Positions 1 to 9,026 are shown, counted from the stretch's first letter. The stretch: 64,000 nt of DNA from Alteromonadaceae bacterium M269 (GCA_004353515.1 SMNZ01000003.1:186001-250000); one strand, 5' to 3'. Numbers and translations are program-made. The notes: generated by a model from the sequence alone, not told the origin.

Positions 1-753
1 GAAGGCGGTTGCCCTTGGGACTTAGAACAAGACTTCGCGTCTATTGTACCGCACACGCTTGAAGAAGCTTATGAAGTTGCAGATGCGATAGAGAATGGCT
101 CTATGGATGATGTGAAAAGCGAGCTGGGTGATTTGCTTTTTCAAGTTGTCTTTTATGCACGCTTAGCTAAAGAAGAGCAGCTATTTGATTTTGAAGGAAT
201 AGCGGAGTCCATTGCCGAAAAACTGATTCGTCGTCATCCTCATGTTTTTGGTAGTGAGAGCGAAAAGTCTGCGGATAAATCTGATTTAAATGCGCAGTGG
301 GAGACTATAAAGCAGCAAGAAAGGAAAGCGGCGGGAAAAGTTAATGACAACAGTATATTAGCCAATATCCCCAAAGGAATGGCCCCTCTCACCAAAGCAT
401 TTAAATTACAAAAAAAATGCGCGAAAGTTGGATTTGATTGGCCCGAATTGCCTCCCGTAGTTGATAAAATACATGAGGAAATTGAGGAAGTCTTAGCTGA
501 ACTTAATGCTGAATCAATAGATCAAGTTGCAGTAGAAGATGAAGTTGGGGATCTGTTGTTCGCCGTTGTTAATTTAGCGAGACATGCGAAAGTGGATCCT
601 GAACGCGCGTTGCGTAAGGCTAACCATAAATTTGAAACGCGCTTTCGTCAGGTTGAGCAACAACTCAGCCTAGACTTCGGCGCTGTAGAAAACTGTAGCC
701 TTGAACAAATGGAAAATGCTTGGCAGCGTATAAAACAAATAGAAAAAGAATAA
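1..753 (+). CDS. mazG: Nucleoside triphosphate pyrophosphohydrolase MazG, 5'-truncated by the window edge
   Basis: MazG hydrolyses NTPs and dNTPs to monophosphate plus pyrophosphate and clears non-canonical nucleotides. The reading frame is open from base 1: it begins with the family's CPWD motif followed by HTLEEAYEVADAIE, so only the N-terminus is missing. Two MazG repeats are visible, each with the metal-binding pattern: EEAYEVADAI...DELGDLLFQVVFYAR (first helix set, SELGDLLF) and EEIEEVLAEL...EDEVGDLLFAVVNLARH (second set). The C-terminus ends WQRIKQIEKE, usual for enterobacterial-type MazG. The next gene follows after 19 bases and may be co-transcribed. Confidence 0.95.
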   Translation, partial: EGGCPWDLEQDFASIVPHTLEEAYEVADAIENGSMDDVKSELGDLLFQVVFYARLAKEEQLFDFEGIAESIAEKLIRRHPHVFGSESEKSADKSDLNAQWETIKQQERKAAGKVNDNSILANIPKGMAPLTKAFKLQKKCAKVGFDWPELPPVVDKIHEEIEEVLAELNAESIDQVAVEDEVGDLLFAVVNLARHAKVDPERALRKANHKFETRFRQVEQQLSLDFGAVENCSLEQMENAWQRIKQIEKE

Positions 754-772
754 TAACCGGAGAAAAATTGAT

Positions 773-1090
773 ATGCCACTCATTGCAGAGACCCCAAAAG
801 CACCTTATTACGCCGTTATTTTTACTTCTTTGAGAACCGAGGTTGATGAAGGGTACGGCGATACTGCATTAAGAATGCTTGAGTTAGCGGAAGAACAGCC
901 AGGTTATTTGGGGTATGAGTCTGCCCGTGATGGTGTCGGTATTACTATCTCTTATTGGTCTGATTTAGACGCTATTAAGAGTTGGAAGAAACAGGCTGAG
1001 CACAGAGAAGCGCAGAGACTTGGGCGTGAAAAGTGGTACAGCGCTTTTACTATTCGCATTGCTAAAGTTGAGCGCGCATATTCACTCTAG
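773..1090 (+). CDS. Antibiotic biosynthesis monooxygenase (ABM)-type small protein
   Basis: A 105-residue protein of the dimeric alpha+beta barrel type. The pattern of an initial strand (YYAVIFTSLRT), a helix (TALRMLELAEEQPGYLGYESARD), and the SYWSDLDAIKSWKKQAEH segment is typical of ABM-domain proteins such as YgiN/HmoB relatives. The Trp-Lys-x-x-x-Glu-His stretch is the usual signature. An RBS-like GGAG lies about 10 bases before the ATG. Members include quinol monooxygenases and haem-degrading enzymes, but the substrate cannot be told from sequence. It lies immediately downstream of mazG. Confidence 0.8.
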   Translation: MPLIAETPKAPYYAVIFTSLRTEVDEGYGDTALRMLELAEEQPGYLGYESARDGVGITISYWSDLDAIKSWKKQAEHREAQRLGREKWYSAFTIRIAKVERAYSL

Positions 1091-1098
1091 ACGTATGA

Positions 1099-2025
1099 TT
1101 AAACCTGGTAGCCGTTCCTGCCTTTATCTTTAGCTGCATAGAGTTTTTCGTCTGCTGCATTGATAATATCTGTTTTCTTGTCAAATCCGTCGGTAGAGCA
1201 GGCAACACCTATACTTGCTGTCACGAATTCATGAGGGGACTCACTGTGAGGGATATTGAGCTCGCAGATGTTGTGACAAATACTTTGCGCCATTTTAATG
1301 GCGCCATCTTTATCGGTGTCGGGGAGTACACAGACGAACTCTTCACCACCGTAACGCGCAACAATATCGGTTGGCCGTCTGAGTGAATCATGGATAGTTT
1401 CTGCAACACTCTTTAAGCAATCATCACCTTCAATATGGCCATAACAATCATTAAATTTTTTGAAGAAGTCGATATCAACAAGAAGCACTGAAAGTGAAGT
1501 CTTCGAGCGCATCGCCTGTCTCAGCTGTTTGGGGCAATAATCATCGAAGAAACTTCGATTATAAATACCAGTTAATCCATCCCTGTACACAAGTTCCTTT
1601 AATATGTCTGCCTGAAGCTTTCTCTGAAGGTGAGATTTAACTCGATTCACCAATGTTAGCGGATTAATAGGTTTGATAAGAACATCATCAGCCCCGGCTT
1701 CCCAGCATTTGTTCTCATTTTCACTCGAAGAAACTGCGGTGGAGAATATAATCGGAATATCGGTAAAATTGCTATTACGTTTTAGTTTTTTGCATGCTGT
1801 TAAGCCATCCATATCAGGCATATTCACATCCATAACGATCAGATCAGGTTTTGAACGCATGCAGCTATCTAGTGCTTCTTGTCCAGTTTTGGCAAAAAAG
1901 ACTTTAAAGTAAGGGCTTAGATTGGTGCTGATAATTTCAAGGTTAATTCTTTGGTCATCGACTACCAACACTTTAGCACCTTCGAGGCTATTATTTTGGA
2001 GTGCCGATAGTCTTTGTGAAAACAT
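1099..2025 (-). CDS. PleD-like response regulator with diguanylate cyclase domain (REC-GGDEF)
   Basis: Makes c-di-GMP from GTP under control of a phosphoreceiver domain. Residues about 15-135 form a REC domain: the acidic pair VVDDQ, the phosphoacceptor in DLIVMDVNMPDMDG, and the Lys in LIKPINP. Residues about 165-305 form a GGDEF domain with the active motif RYGGEEF. An allosteric I-site RPTD stands five residues before it, so product inhibition is expected. I start at the ATG at 2025 (MFSQRL) with AGG seven bases upstream; the longer frame to 2052 begins at a TTG without a better RBS. No cognate kinase is adjacent. A similar protein is encoded at 62817-63728. Confidence 0.92.
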   Translation of the reverse strand: MFSQRLSALQNNSLEGAKVLVVDDQRINLEIISTNLSPYFKVFFAKTGQEALDSCMRSKPDLIVMDVNMPDMDGLTACKKLKRNSNFTDIPIIFSTAVSSSENENKCWEAGADDVLIKPINPLTLVNRVKSHLQRKLQADILKELVYRDGLTGIYNRSFFDDYCPKQLRQAMRSKTSLSVLLVDIDFFKKFNDCYGHIEGDDCLKSVAETIHDSLRRPTDIVARYGGEEFVCVLPDTDKDGAIKMAQSICHNICELNIPHSESPHEFVTASIGVACSTDGFDKKTDIINAADEKLYAAKDKGRNGYQV

Positions 2026-2115
2026 ATAAAACCTATAAATTAAATTTATCAAACAATGACTAGATAGCGTTAGTGCGTTCTAGTGTATACGATTCAATGT
2101 ATAATGGTGAATTTT

Positions 2116-2382
2116 TTAAACCACTGTTTCACCAATAAATTCTGAGCTTATATTCTTATTTTCGGCAGCATTTGCCGCCAATTTAAACTTATCGCTCGCT
2201 ATTGAGATTTTTTTGCTTAGTGTGAGATAGAGTACAGAACGTTTTAATGTGGAGAATGCTCTGTTACTAGACGGGAAAATTGTGGGTATGTGAAAATCGC
2301 TCTCGAGCACCAAGCATGTTGAATGACTAAAAGTTTCTTTACCACCGAGGGGAGATAAGTTGTCGTCATCCATTTCGTGCAT
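2116..2382 (-). CDS. Hypothetical 88-residue protein upstream of the REC-GGDEF gene
   Basis: An open frame with ATG at 2382 and a purine-rich AAGAAGAAA sequence about six bases upstream; a second ATG lies at 2373. The product is hydrophilic with several Ser/Thr and Lys residues and no recognisable motif or membrane segment. It is on the same strand as the REC-GGDEF gene and 90 bases before it, so it could be co-transcribed. I do not recognise the family and coding status is uncertain. The frame fills an otherwise empty 530-base gap, which is the main support. Confidence 0.35.
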   Translation of the reverse strand: MHEMDDDNLSPLGGKETFSHSTCLVLESDFHIPTIFPSSNRAFSTLKRSVLYLTLSKKISIASDKFKLAANAAENKNISSEFIGETVV

Positions 2383-2584
2383 TTCTATTTCTTCTTTATC
2401 AAGATCACGCGACTATTTATTTAGTATTGCACAAACTTTTGATTACGCCATTATACCAGTGGTTAATGTTTTTCCCGAAAGCTGCAAGAGTAAGCGACTT
2501 TTAGATTGAGCTTCTTGGAACTGGAATATTTGCGTACTATCTGAGGTCTCTTGATTGTTATTAGTCATTTGAAGTGATAGTTAA

Positions 2585-3049
2585 ATGTCAGTGTTACAGC
2601 AAGTTGGTGATTTGAATGAGTTGGTAAACAGCCATGAGAAAGTGATCATCAATGTGTATAGGGGATCTTGGTGTCCGTTTTGTAGGAAATACCTTAAACA
2701 GCTTGATATTGTGTTTACAGGTTTGTTAGAAGAAAAATGCGCACTGTATGGTGTTAGCGTTGACTTCGAAAACGTGAATGATAAGTTGCAACAGTCGCTT
2801 GATATTAGGTTTCCATTAATTCGTGATGCTGGCAGGGTATTTAGAAGTGAATTCAACAACCCCATCAGTACGACACACCCTAAGGCAAAAAAAGCGGCGG
2901 ATGGTTATTTCCTTCAACCCGCTATCTATATCTATTATAAAGGTGAGTTGAAATATCAATGGCAGCAAAATCCTAAACTGCTCAACCTCGGTGGCGCAGT
3001 CAATCGAGTGAGTGTTGATAAGGTTATGGCAGAAGCTAAAAAGCTTTAG
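2585..3049 (+). CDS. Thioredoxin-fold AhpC/TSA-like redoxin
   Basis: A 154-residue protein with a redoxin fold. The first strand VIINVYRGSWCPFCRKYLKQL holds a CxxC pair (WCPFC), where classical peroxiredoxins have a single peroxidatic Cys. Later segments (ALYGVSVDFENVNDKL, RFPLIRDAGRVFRSEF) match the strand-helix pattern of AhpC/TSA-family bacterioferritin comigratory-type proteins. No signal peptide is visible, so it should be cytoplasmic. The family reduces peroxides or disulfides; which one applies here is not determinable. The following deformylase-like gene starts 38 bases downstream. Confidence 0.75.
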   Translation: MSVLQQVGDLNELVNSHEKVIINVYRGSWCPFCRKYLKQLDIVFTGLLEEKCALYGVSVDFENVNDKLQQSLDIRFPLIRDAGRVFRSEFNNPISTTHPKAKKAADGYFLQPAIYIYYKGELKYQWQQNPKLLNLGGAVNRVSVDKVMAEAKKL

Positions 3050-3087
3050 CTACTTTAATATAAAGTTACTTAAAGTCGGAGCAAACA

Positions 3088-3639
3088 ATGAGAATAGTAC
3101 AATTAGGTGATCCTATCCTTAGGGAAACATCAAAAGAACTGAGTGTTGAAGAGATAAAAAGTGATGAAATTCAACAGCTTTTGCTAAGGATGAAAGAAAC
3201 ACTTAATGGTATTCAGAGTATTTCAAGTGAGAATGGGAATGCCCTTTCTGCACCTCAGTCGGGTACCGCTGTCAGGATGATTCTACTGCGAATTGATGGT
3301 GTTTTCGTGCCTATGATAAACCCTGTTATCACACGAAAATCAGAAGAGACATTCGAGTTTGATGAAGAGTGTTTTAGCTTTTACAACTTAAGAGCTAAAG
3401 TCACGCGTTATGTTGAAGTTGATGTGAGCTATATGGATGAATTTGCGAATAATCAATCTATAACAATGCGTGGTGAGAATGCGGGCTTGGTTCAGCATGA
3501 GATTGACCATTTAAACGGTATTTTCTTCCTTGATCGCGTTAACGGGCATGAGAACTTGGCTTCTATTGACCATGTTTTGAAAGATTCACCGCAAAGGCTA
3601 ACCAAAGTTAAAGAAATGATTGATTATATGGTTGGCTAA
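3088..3639 (+). CDS. Peptide deformylase-like metalloprotein
   Basis: Peptide deformylase removes the formyl group from N-terminal Met. All three family motifs are present in modified form: motif 1 as GNALSAPQSG (usually GxGLAAxQxG), motif 2 as EECFSF (usually EGCLS, Cys metal ligand kept), and motif 3 as QHEIDHLNG (HExxH metal ligands and catalytic Glu intact). Length 183 fits the family. The start has GGAG about 10 bases upstream. There is no fmt, dprA or rsmB neighbour, so this is probably an accessory paralogue and not the main def. The gene is followed directly by a repeat element. Confidence 0.82.
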   Translation: MRIVQLGDPILRETSKELSVEEIKSDEIQQLLLRMKETLNGIQSISSENGNALSAPQSGTAVRMILLRIDGVFVPMINPVITRKSEETFEFDEECFSFYNLRAKVTRYVEVDVSYMDEFANNQSITMRGENAGLVQHEIDHLNGIFFLDRVNGHENLASIDHVLKDSPQRLTKVKEMIDYMVG

Positions 3640-3643
3640 TGGG

Positions 3644-3960
3644 CTAGAGCGTGTTTATCTTTGGTGTACAGTTTTGCAGCGAATTGTTTGTTGTTTAGAC
3701 AAAGAAGAGGCTGCGTAGTGTAGCCATCTCGGCTCTGGCGTCGTGCTTCGCTCTAACTCATGCATCCGTGCAATCGTAAATAAACAGGCTCTGATGCTGT
3801 ACAAAGAACAAACAAACGCTGTCCATAGGATTCGTTATAAAGGCTTCTTGCTCTTTGTTACGGACCTTTGACTTAGATTGCTAAGCCTTCAAGTCCGTTC
3901 CTCGATCAAAAAGCCTTTATTTAGAACAAAATCTATACAGCAAAGATAAACACGCTCTAG
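3644..3960. repeat. MITE-like element with perfect 20-bp terminal inverted repeats
   Basis: The ends ctagagcgtgtttatctttg (3644-3663) and its exact complement (3941-3960) face each other, with the imperfect match continuing inwards about 13 more bases. No ORF of note lies inside. The left half (to about 3793) is closely similar to the element at 57209-57407, including the internal catgcatccgtgcaatcg. The right-end interior attttgttctaaataaa is shared with the element at 60982-61047. The centre holds a smaller nested inverted repeat around ataaaggctt. This fills the gap between the deformylase-like gene and the next gene. Confidence 0.8.
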
Positions 3961-3982
3961 GAATAAGAGAGTTTTAAATCTC

Positions 3983-4366
3983 TTATTCAACCTTTCTTAA
4001 GAGCGCAATGCAGTAGGCATATCCGTACATGCCGCTAAAGAATATGCTCGGCGCTACTGTTAACCATAAGTTAGGCGTTTGATTTGCAACGTTTATCCCT
4101 ATGACGAGGATAGATTGCAATGAAAGCGGTGGAAGTGGAGCTATAAACATTGTTGGCAATTTACTGTTCTTAAACTTAAGAATTGCCCACTCTAAAGCAA
4201 AAGTGAAACCTGCCGTCATAAACGCGCTGTAGCTACCTTGGAGAAATGCTGTGCGCGTCAGCATAAGCCTGTCTTCTGTGACCATCGAATTTGCCCAGTA
4301 AGCCCAAGCAAAATAAAAAATAAAAGAAATAGATGCTGAAAGGAATAATCTAATCGAGGCGGGCAT
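3983..4366 (-). CDS. Small integral membrane protein, four predicted TM segments
   Basis: A 127-residue protein of unknown function. Hydrophobic stretches lie at about residues 5-24 (LFLSASISFIFYFAWAYWA), 42-65 (LQGSYSAFMTAGFTFALEWAIL), 74-93 and 103-124, suggesting a four-helix inner-membrane protein. The start ATG at 4366 is the first in frame. I do not recognise a named family. The frame has no neighbour on its strand closer than rpoS, and the mobile repeat lies directly downstream. Confidence 0.65.
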   Translation of the reverse strand: MPASIRLFLSASISFIFYFAWAYWANSMVTEDRLMLTRTAFLQGSYSAFMTAGFTFALEWAILKFKNSKLPTMFIAPLPPLSLQSILVIGINVANQTPNLWLTVAPSIFFSGMYGYAYCIALLRKVE

Positions 4367-4466
4367 AATGTAGAGAAGTTGTTATTTTTATCATTAATTC
4401 TTTTTCTAACTCAGTATCTTTTAATTAGCCTTTATAAAACAGCGTGTTAGATTCTAAATATTAAGC

Positions 4467-4607
4467 CTAAGCTTGGCAGTTTAATTCCCCAGAGTCAATT
4501 GCGCTATCGACGACACGACCTCTGCTATCGACGAACGTAAGGCCTATCAATACAAACGATGCTTCAAACCGAAACGCAACGGCGAGCTCACTAGGATCTC
4601 GGTCCAT
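4467..4607 (-). CDS. Candidate 46-codon small ORF, uncertain
   Basis: In the 360-base space between rpoS and the membrane-protein gene, an ATG at 4607 opens 46 codons ending in TAG at 4467. The product begins MDRDPSELAVAFRFEASF and contains LTFVDSRGRVVDS. The composition looks protein-like, but no clear RBS precedes the ATG and no family is recognised. The tract also contains a short direct repeat (gctatcgacga, twice). It could equally be a decayed gene fragment. Confidence 0.2.
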   Translation of the reverse strand: MDRDPSELAVAFRFEASFVLIGLTFVDSRGRVVDSAIDSGELNCQA

Positions 4608-4667
4608 AACTTATTAAACAAAACACAGTAAAGCTTATAACCTAAAAACCAGGTCATAAATAATAAG

Positions 4668-4716
4668 ACCGCCTACCTCACATTTTCTTCGCTTCGATGA
4701 GAAAATGTAGGCGGTT
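4668..4716 (-). terminator. Stem-loop terminator downstream of rpoS
   Basis: A long inverted repeat runs from accgcctac at 4668 to gtaggcggt at 4716, with the arms extending inwards through the acattttct / agaaaatgt block. On the minus strand the stem is followed by a moderately T-rich stretch (cttattatttat). It lies 11 bases past the rpoS stop codon and most likely ends the nlpD-rpoS transcript. Confidence 0.75.
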
Positions 4717-4727
4717 TAGAGGAAGAT

Positions 4728-5714
4728 TTAACTCACTTTGTCACTAAATAGTGATTCAAGATCAATGCCTTGGTGACCCAGCATATCTCTTAGCCTACGA
4801 AGTGCTTCAACTTGTATTTGTCTAACACGCTCTCTTGTTAAGCCAATTTCTGCACCAACATCTTCTAATGTTGATGGCTCATAGCCTAGCAATCCAAAGC
4901 GCCTGGCCAGCACTTCTCTTTGCTTAGGATTTAAATCGCCTAACCAATCTATGATATTGACTTTAAGATCTTTGTCCTGAAGATCGTCTTCTGGACCATG
5001 ACCTTTTTCGTCTGCAATCATATCGAGTAACGCTTTATCATTATCACTGCCAATCGGTGTATCAACAGAGGTAATGCGTTCGTTCAAGCGTAGCATCTTG
5101 CTAACGTCAGAAACCGGTTTGCCAAGGGATTCAGCGATTTCTTCTGCAGTAGGCTCGTGATCAAGTTTCTGAGCAAGCTCTCTCGAAGCTCTGAGGTAGA
5201 CATTAAGCTCTTTGACAACATGGATAGGCAAACGAATCGTGCGTGTTTGATTCATTATTGCTCTTTCTATTGTCTGGCGGATCCACCAAGTCGCGTAAGT
5301 TGAAAAACGGAACCCTCGTTCGGGATCAAACTTCTCAACTGCACGAATGAGTCCGAGGTTTCCCTCTTCAACAAGATCGAGTAGTGCGAGTCCACGATTG
5401 TTATAACGGCGAGCAATTTTCACTACAAGGCGTAAATTACTAACAATCATGCGTTTGCGTGATGCTTCGTCGCCTTTCAGGGCACGACGAGCAAAATAGA
5501 CTTCCTCTTCTGCAGTGAGAAGTGGTGCATAACCAATCTCACCCAAATACAAATGTGTTGCATCGAGGTTTTTCTGAGTTTCTTCCTGGTTTGCTAGGAC
5601 GTCATCCAATGTTTCAACATCGCTAACAAGTTCAGTATCTAAATTGTCCTCAACGATTTCTTGCGTGATATCGTCAGAATCAATTTCTACAACAACGGTT
5701 TTTACTTGACCCAT
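4728..5714 (-). CDS. rpoS: RNA polymerase sigma factor RpoS
   Basis: The stationary-phase and general stress sigma factor. At 328 residues it has the standard sigma-70 layout: region 1.2 ([21 protein letters not shown]), region 2 with [42 protein letters not shown] (region 2.3-2.4), region 3, and region 4 with [20 protein letters not shown] as the -35 binding helix-turn-helix. The short N-terminus without the large region 1.1 separates it from RpoD, and downstream position to nlpD supports RpoS. In relatives its main promoter lies inside nlpD. The stop is followed by a strong stem-loop. Confidence 0.97.
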   Translation of the reverse strand: MGQVKTVVVEIDSDDITQEIVEDNLDTELVSDVETLDDVLANQEETQKNLDATHLYLGEIGYAPLLTAEEEVYFARRALKGDEASRKRMIVSNLRLVVKIARRYNNRGLALLDLVEEGNLGLIRAVEKFDPERGFRFSTYATWWIRQTIERAIMNQTRTIRLPIHVVKELNVYLRASRELAQKLDHEPTAEEIAESLGKPVSDVSKMLRLNERITSVDTPIGSDNDKALLDMIADEKGHGPEDDLQDKDLKVNIIDWLGDLNPKQREVLARRFGLLGYEPSTLEDVGAEIGLTRERVRQIQVEALRRLRDMLGHQGIDLESLFSDKVS

Positions 5715-5786
5715 AACAGCATCTCCTGATTGGGTTGTTTGTATTACACTGTTTAACTAAGTGCCGTTTTTTGTAGTTATTTATTG

Positions 5787-6593
5787 TTATTTTCGTTTGG
5801 GTAAGTAACGCAAAGGGTCAACTGACTTACCTTGGTAACGAACTTCAAAATGAAGTTTAGTTCGTTGTGCACCACTTTTACCCATCCGGGCTATTGTTTG
5901 CCCTGTTTGAACCCGCTGTTCCTCCTTAACAAGGATTTCATCATTGTGCGCGTAGGCACTTAGGTAGTCTTCGTCGTGTTTAACAATCACGAGATTGCCA
6001 TATCCACGCAGAGCATTGCCGGTATAAACCACTTTGCCATCAGCCGCCGCCAAGATCGGCGAACCAAGCTTCCCGGCTATATCAATACCCTTATTCCCTT
6101 TTTCCGTCAGAGAAAACCGACTAATAATTTGACCGGAGCTAGGCCATTGCCATTTACCGGTACTTTTAGAGGTTGTTTTGCTGCTTTTTGCAACAACCGT
6201 GTCTTTACCATACGCCTGCTTTTTTTCTTGGTCAACAGTGATATTCGTTTTTGTTCTATTTGATGCAATTTTTTTGGGTTTTGTCGGCTTGGTTTGTTTT
6301 TTTACCCGATTTTTGAATGAAATTGTCTGGCCTGGATAGATCCGATAAGGCGCAGGGATGTCGTTTATTCGAGCTAACTCTTTGAAATCCTTGTTGGCAT
6401 ACCAAGCAATGGAAAAAAGTGTATCGCCTTTTTCTACAATGTAGGTGTCGGTCGGTGCTTTATTGGTTTTACTTTGAGATATGACTTTACCAGCGCCTAT
6501 ATCCACGACAGGAGCTGGTGTGCTGCGAGACGAGCAGGCTATTAACGATTGGCAGATAATGACCACGATGATGTATTGATACAGTCTCTTCAA
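5787..6593 (-). CDS. nlpD: Murein hydrolase activator lipoprotein NlpD
   Basis: A 268-residue lipoprotein. The signal ends in the lipobox LIAC (Cys at about residue 20), a LysM domain follows (TYIVEKGDTLFSIAWYANKDFKELARIN, residues 50-92), then a Lys/Thr-rich linker and a C-terminal LytM/M23 domain. That domain is degenerate: the first metal ligand is Asn in NKGIDIA (not His) and the final HxH is KLH. This matches NlpD, which activates amidase AmiC and is not itself a peptidase. The start is a TTG at 6593; no in-frame ATG exists nearby, and Lys-Arg directly after it suits a lipoprotein signal. Confidence 0.92.
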   Translation of the reverse strand: MKRLYQYIIVVIICQSLIACSSRSTPAPVVDIGAGKVISQSKTNKAPTDTYIVEKGDTLFSIAWYANKDFKELARINDIPAPYRIYPGQTISFKNRVKKQTKPTKPKKIASNRTKTNITVDQEKKQAYGKDTVVAKSSKTTSKSTGKWQWPSSGQIISRFSLTEKGNKGIDIAGKLGSPILAAADGKVVYTGNALRGYGNLVIVKHDEDYLSAYAHNDEILVKEEQRVQTGQTIARMGKSGAQRTKLHFEVRYQGKSVDPLRYLPKRK

Positions 6594-6664
6594 TTTTCCA
6601 TTCTCATCTTGGTTGATAGACTTAAACAGCCTTTAAGTGCTTAAGACTATGTGTTGCTTCGCTA

Positions 6665-7606
6665 TTAAGATGATTTCTCTCCAAATCTATCTAAAAGCAC
6701 CACGATTGCTAGCCCAAATATTACTAGAGCTACCGCAAAAACGAAATGAGCAGGCTGTTGTGTTGTTGTTTCAAAAGTTTGCGGGAGCACGTTTTCTGTG
6801 ACCAGAGCTATCTCTTTCCCGTGGCTGTCTAACGTTGATTCTAGCGTTATTTTCCATGGCCATACTTTATTCAGCGACCCCAGCAAAAAGCCACTTAATA
6901 ATGCGAGTGTTAGCGTTTTATAACGTGTAAACATCCAACTTAAAGCGTGTGAAAAGCTTAATAAACCGGTGACACAGCCACCTGCAAAAATGATGATAAT
7001 GACAAGATCAATATTTTTTAAGGCAAGGAGAACGGGACTATACATTCCCATTAACAACAAAATAAAGCTTCCGGATATACCGGGCAATATCATGGCGCAG
7101 ACGGCAATTGCTCCAGCCAGAAAGTAGGTGAGATAGGTAGCTTCTATGGTTCCGGGAACTAAAGTGGTAATGAAGTAAGCCACCGAGGCACCAATGGCGA
7201 AAAGTAGATAGGTTGACGGTGCCCAATTATCTATGTGCTTAGCCACTGACCATATGGTGGCAGTGATTAGGCCAAAGAAGAACGACCACAATAATACCGG
7301 ATAGACATCTAACCAATGGAGAACAACCTGTGCAACTGTTAGTCCGCTAACGACTATACCCACGAGGAGCGTGAGTAAGAAGTTTCCATTAACATGCTGC
7401 CATGCGGCGGCTATTCCTTGAGTAAATAGAATTTTTAGTGCTGTTGGTCCGCATTGTCTCAGGGAAAAAATTAATTCTTCATATATGCCCGTCATAAAAG
7501 CAATACTACCGCCAGATACGCCTGGAACTGTGTCTGCTGCTCCCATCATCATACCTTTAAGGAAAAGTAGGACGCTCTGGCTTTTCGTTCGTTTTGTCAT
7601 GCTCAT
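6665..7606 (-). CDS. DUF368 membrane protein, undecaprenyl-phosphate translocase PopT type
   Basis: DUF368 proteins include PopT, which flips undecaprenyl phosphate back across the inner membrane for cell-wall precursor recycling. The hallmark opening LLFLKGMMMGAADTVPGVSGGS is present, and its second inverted counterpart CAMILPGISGSFILLLMGMY appears near residue 180. About eight hydrophobic helices follow. I start at ATG 7606 (MSMTKRT) with GAAG upstream; a TTG at 7627 would overlap the pcm stop. The linkage pcm-DUF368-nlpD suggests shared transcription from the surE side. Confidence 0.88.
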   Translation of the reverse strand: MSMTKRTKSQSVLLFLKGMMMGAADTVPGVSGGSIAFMTGIYEELIFSLRQCGPTALKILFTQGIAAAWQHVNGNFLLTLLVGIVVSGLTVAQVVLHWLDVYPVLLWSFFFGLITATIWSVAKHIDNWAPSTYLLFAIGASVAYFITTLVPGTIEATYLTYFLAGAIAVCAMILPGISGSFILLLMGMYSPVLLALKNIDLVIIIIFAGGCVTGLLSFSHALSWMFTRYKTLTLALLSGFLLGSLNKVWPWKITLESTLDSHGKEIALVTENVLPQTFETTTQQPAHFVFAVALVIFGLAIVVLLDRFGEKSS

Positions 7607-7623
7607 GTTAGCTTCGCTTTGTA

Positions 7624-8262
7624 TCAAACTAGGTCGCCAGGGATTAATGGAACAAAGCGTACTGCTTCAATAAACGTTTGCGAGAAATCATCATCTTCTC
7701 TCTCAATAAGTAGTAATTGTTGCTCTTGTTCGCCAACCGGAATAATGAGTCGTCCACCTTCCGCGAGTTGTTGCTTTAACATCTCAGGGACTTGGCTTGC
7801 TGCGGCAGTGACGATAATAGCGTCGAAAGGCCCTTTGCTCTGCCAACCCTGCCATCCATCACCATGCTTCATTGAAGTGTTATGAAGGTCGAGTAAACGC
7901 ATCTTACGTTTCGCTTGAAATTGCAACGCTTTGATACGCTCCACAGAAAATACTTTCGGGAATAACTGAGCCAAGATAGCTGTTTGATAACCTGAGCCTG
8001 TCCCTATTTCCAGAATTGACTGTATTTGCCCTGGCTTTTCGAGCAACAACTCTGTCATTTTAGCAACGATATAAGGTTGAGAAATTGTTTGTCCCTGACC
8101 AATAGGGAGAGCTGTGTTCTCATAAGCTTTATGCTGAAGCGCATCCGGCATAAAGAGCTCTCGCGGTGTACTGGCGATGGCTTCCAGTACTTTCATGTTT
8201 GAAATGCCTTCCTGTTGAAGTGCTTGAGCTAGGTGCTCTCCTTTACGTGTAACTCTAATCAT
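7624..8262 (-). CDS. pcm: Protein-L-isoaspartate O-methyltransferase
   Basis: Repairs isoaspartyl residues in aged proteins using S-adenosylmethionine. The SAM-binding motif is [18 protein letters not shown] (about residues 80-97), preceded by the family's [22 protein letters not shown] and followed by the post-I Glu in [11 protein letters not shown]. The C-terminus LIIPVG also fits. I choose ATG 8262 ([10 protein letters not shown]); the longer frame starts at a GTG inside surE. It sits 14 bases after surE, the order seen in E. coli. Confidence 0.95.
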   Translation of the reverse strand: MIRVTRKGEHLAQALQQEGISNMKVLEAIASTPRELFMPDALQHKAYENTALPIGQGQTISQPYIVAKMTELLLEKPGQIQSILEIGTGSGYQTAILAQLFPKVFSVERIKALQFQAKRKMRLLDLHNTSMKHGDGWQGWQSKGPFDAIIVTAAASQVPEMLKQQLAEGGRLIIPVGEQEQQLLLIEREDDDFSQTFIEAVRFVPLIPGDLV

Positions 8263-8276
8263 GTGTTGTGTCTTAT

Positions 8277-9026
8277 TTATAGTTTTTCTATCCACTGCTT
8301 CATATCATCGAGGCTTTGATAAGCGGTCATGTCGACGGTAATAGGGGTAACGGAACAGTATCCGTTTGCGACGGCATGAAAATCAGTTCCCGGGCCCGCG
8401 TCTTGTTCTTGACCAATGCCACCGTACCAATAGATGTCTCTATTAAAAGGATCTTTTGTTTTTATCATAGACTCCGCGCGGTGACGTCTGCCTTGTCGAG
8501 TGACTTTGATACCTTTCAATTCGTCATAGGGTAGGTTAGGGACATTAATATTGAGTATTTGGTCGGCTGGCAGAGGATGTTCCAACAAATGTTGGATGAT
8601 CTCAACAGTGACTCTAGCTGCGGTTGAGAAATAGTCCCCTTTTTTGTCAGCAAGTGAGACAGCGATAGCAGGTAACCCCATGAATCGACCTTCAGTAGCC
8701 GCAGCGACTGTTCCTGAATAAATAACATCATCTCCGAGATTTGGACCATGATTAATGCCAGACACAACGAGTTGAGGGTCGTCTTCTAAAAAGCTATTGA
8801 TCCCGAGATGTACACAGTCTGAAGGCGTGCCATTTATCGAATAAAAGCCTGTCGGCATTTGTTGCATGCGCAGTGGCTGGTGCAATGAGAGTGCATTACT
8901 GGCACCACTGCAATTACGGTCGGGAGCGATAACCGTTACATCGTGCTTTTTCTCGGCTATTGCGGCATGCAAGCAAGCTAGACCTTCAGCATGCACGCCG
9001 TCGTCGTTACTGAGTAATATCTTCAT
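8277..9026 (-). CDS. surE: 5'/3'-nucleotidase SurE
   Basis: A metal-dependent survival nucleotidase acting on nucleoside monophosphates and short polyphosphate. The N-terminal [14 protein letters not shown] holds the Asp-Asp metal ligands. Later motifs [25 protein letters not shown] and [26 protein letters not shown] are all intact. Length 249 is standard. The start ATG overlaps the end of truD by four bases, so translation is likely coupled. Confidence 0.97.
   Translation of the reverse strand: MKILLSNDDGVHAEGLACLHAAIAEKKHDVTVIAPDRNCSGASNALSLHQPLRMQQMPTGFYSINGTPSDCVHLGINSFLEDDPQLVVSGINHGPNLGDDVIYSGTVAAATEGRFMGLPAIAVSLADKKGDYFSTAARVTVEIIQHLLEHPLPADQILNINVPNLPYDELKGIKVTRQGRRHRAESMIKTKDPFNRDIYWYGGIGQEQDAGPGTDFHAVANGYCSVTPITVDMTAYQSLDDMKQWIEKL

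Noticed and set aside
5787-6593. NlpD considered as an active M23 peptidase
   Set aside because: Two zinc ligands are replaced (Asn in NKGID, Lys in KLHFE), so it is better called an amidase activator.
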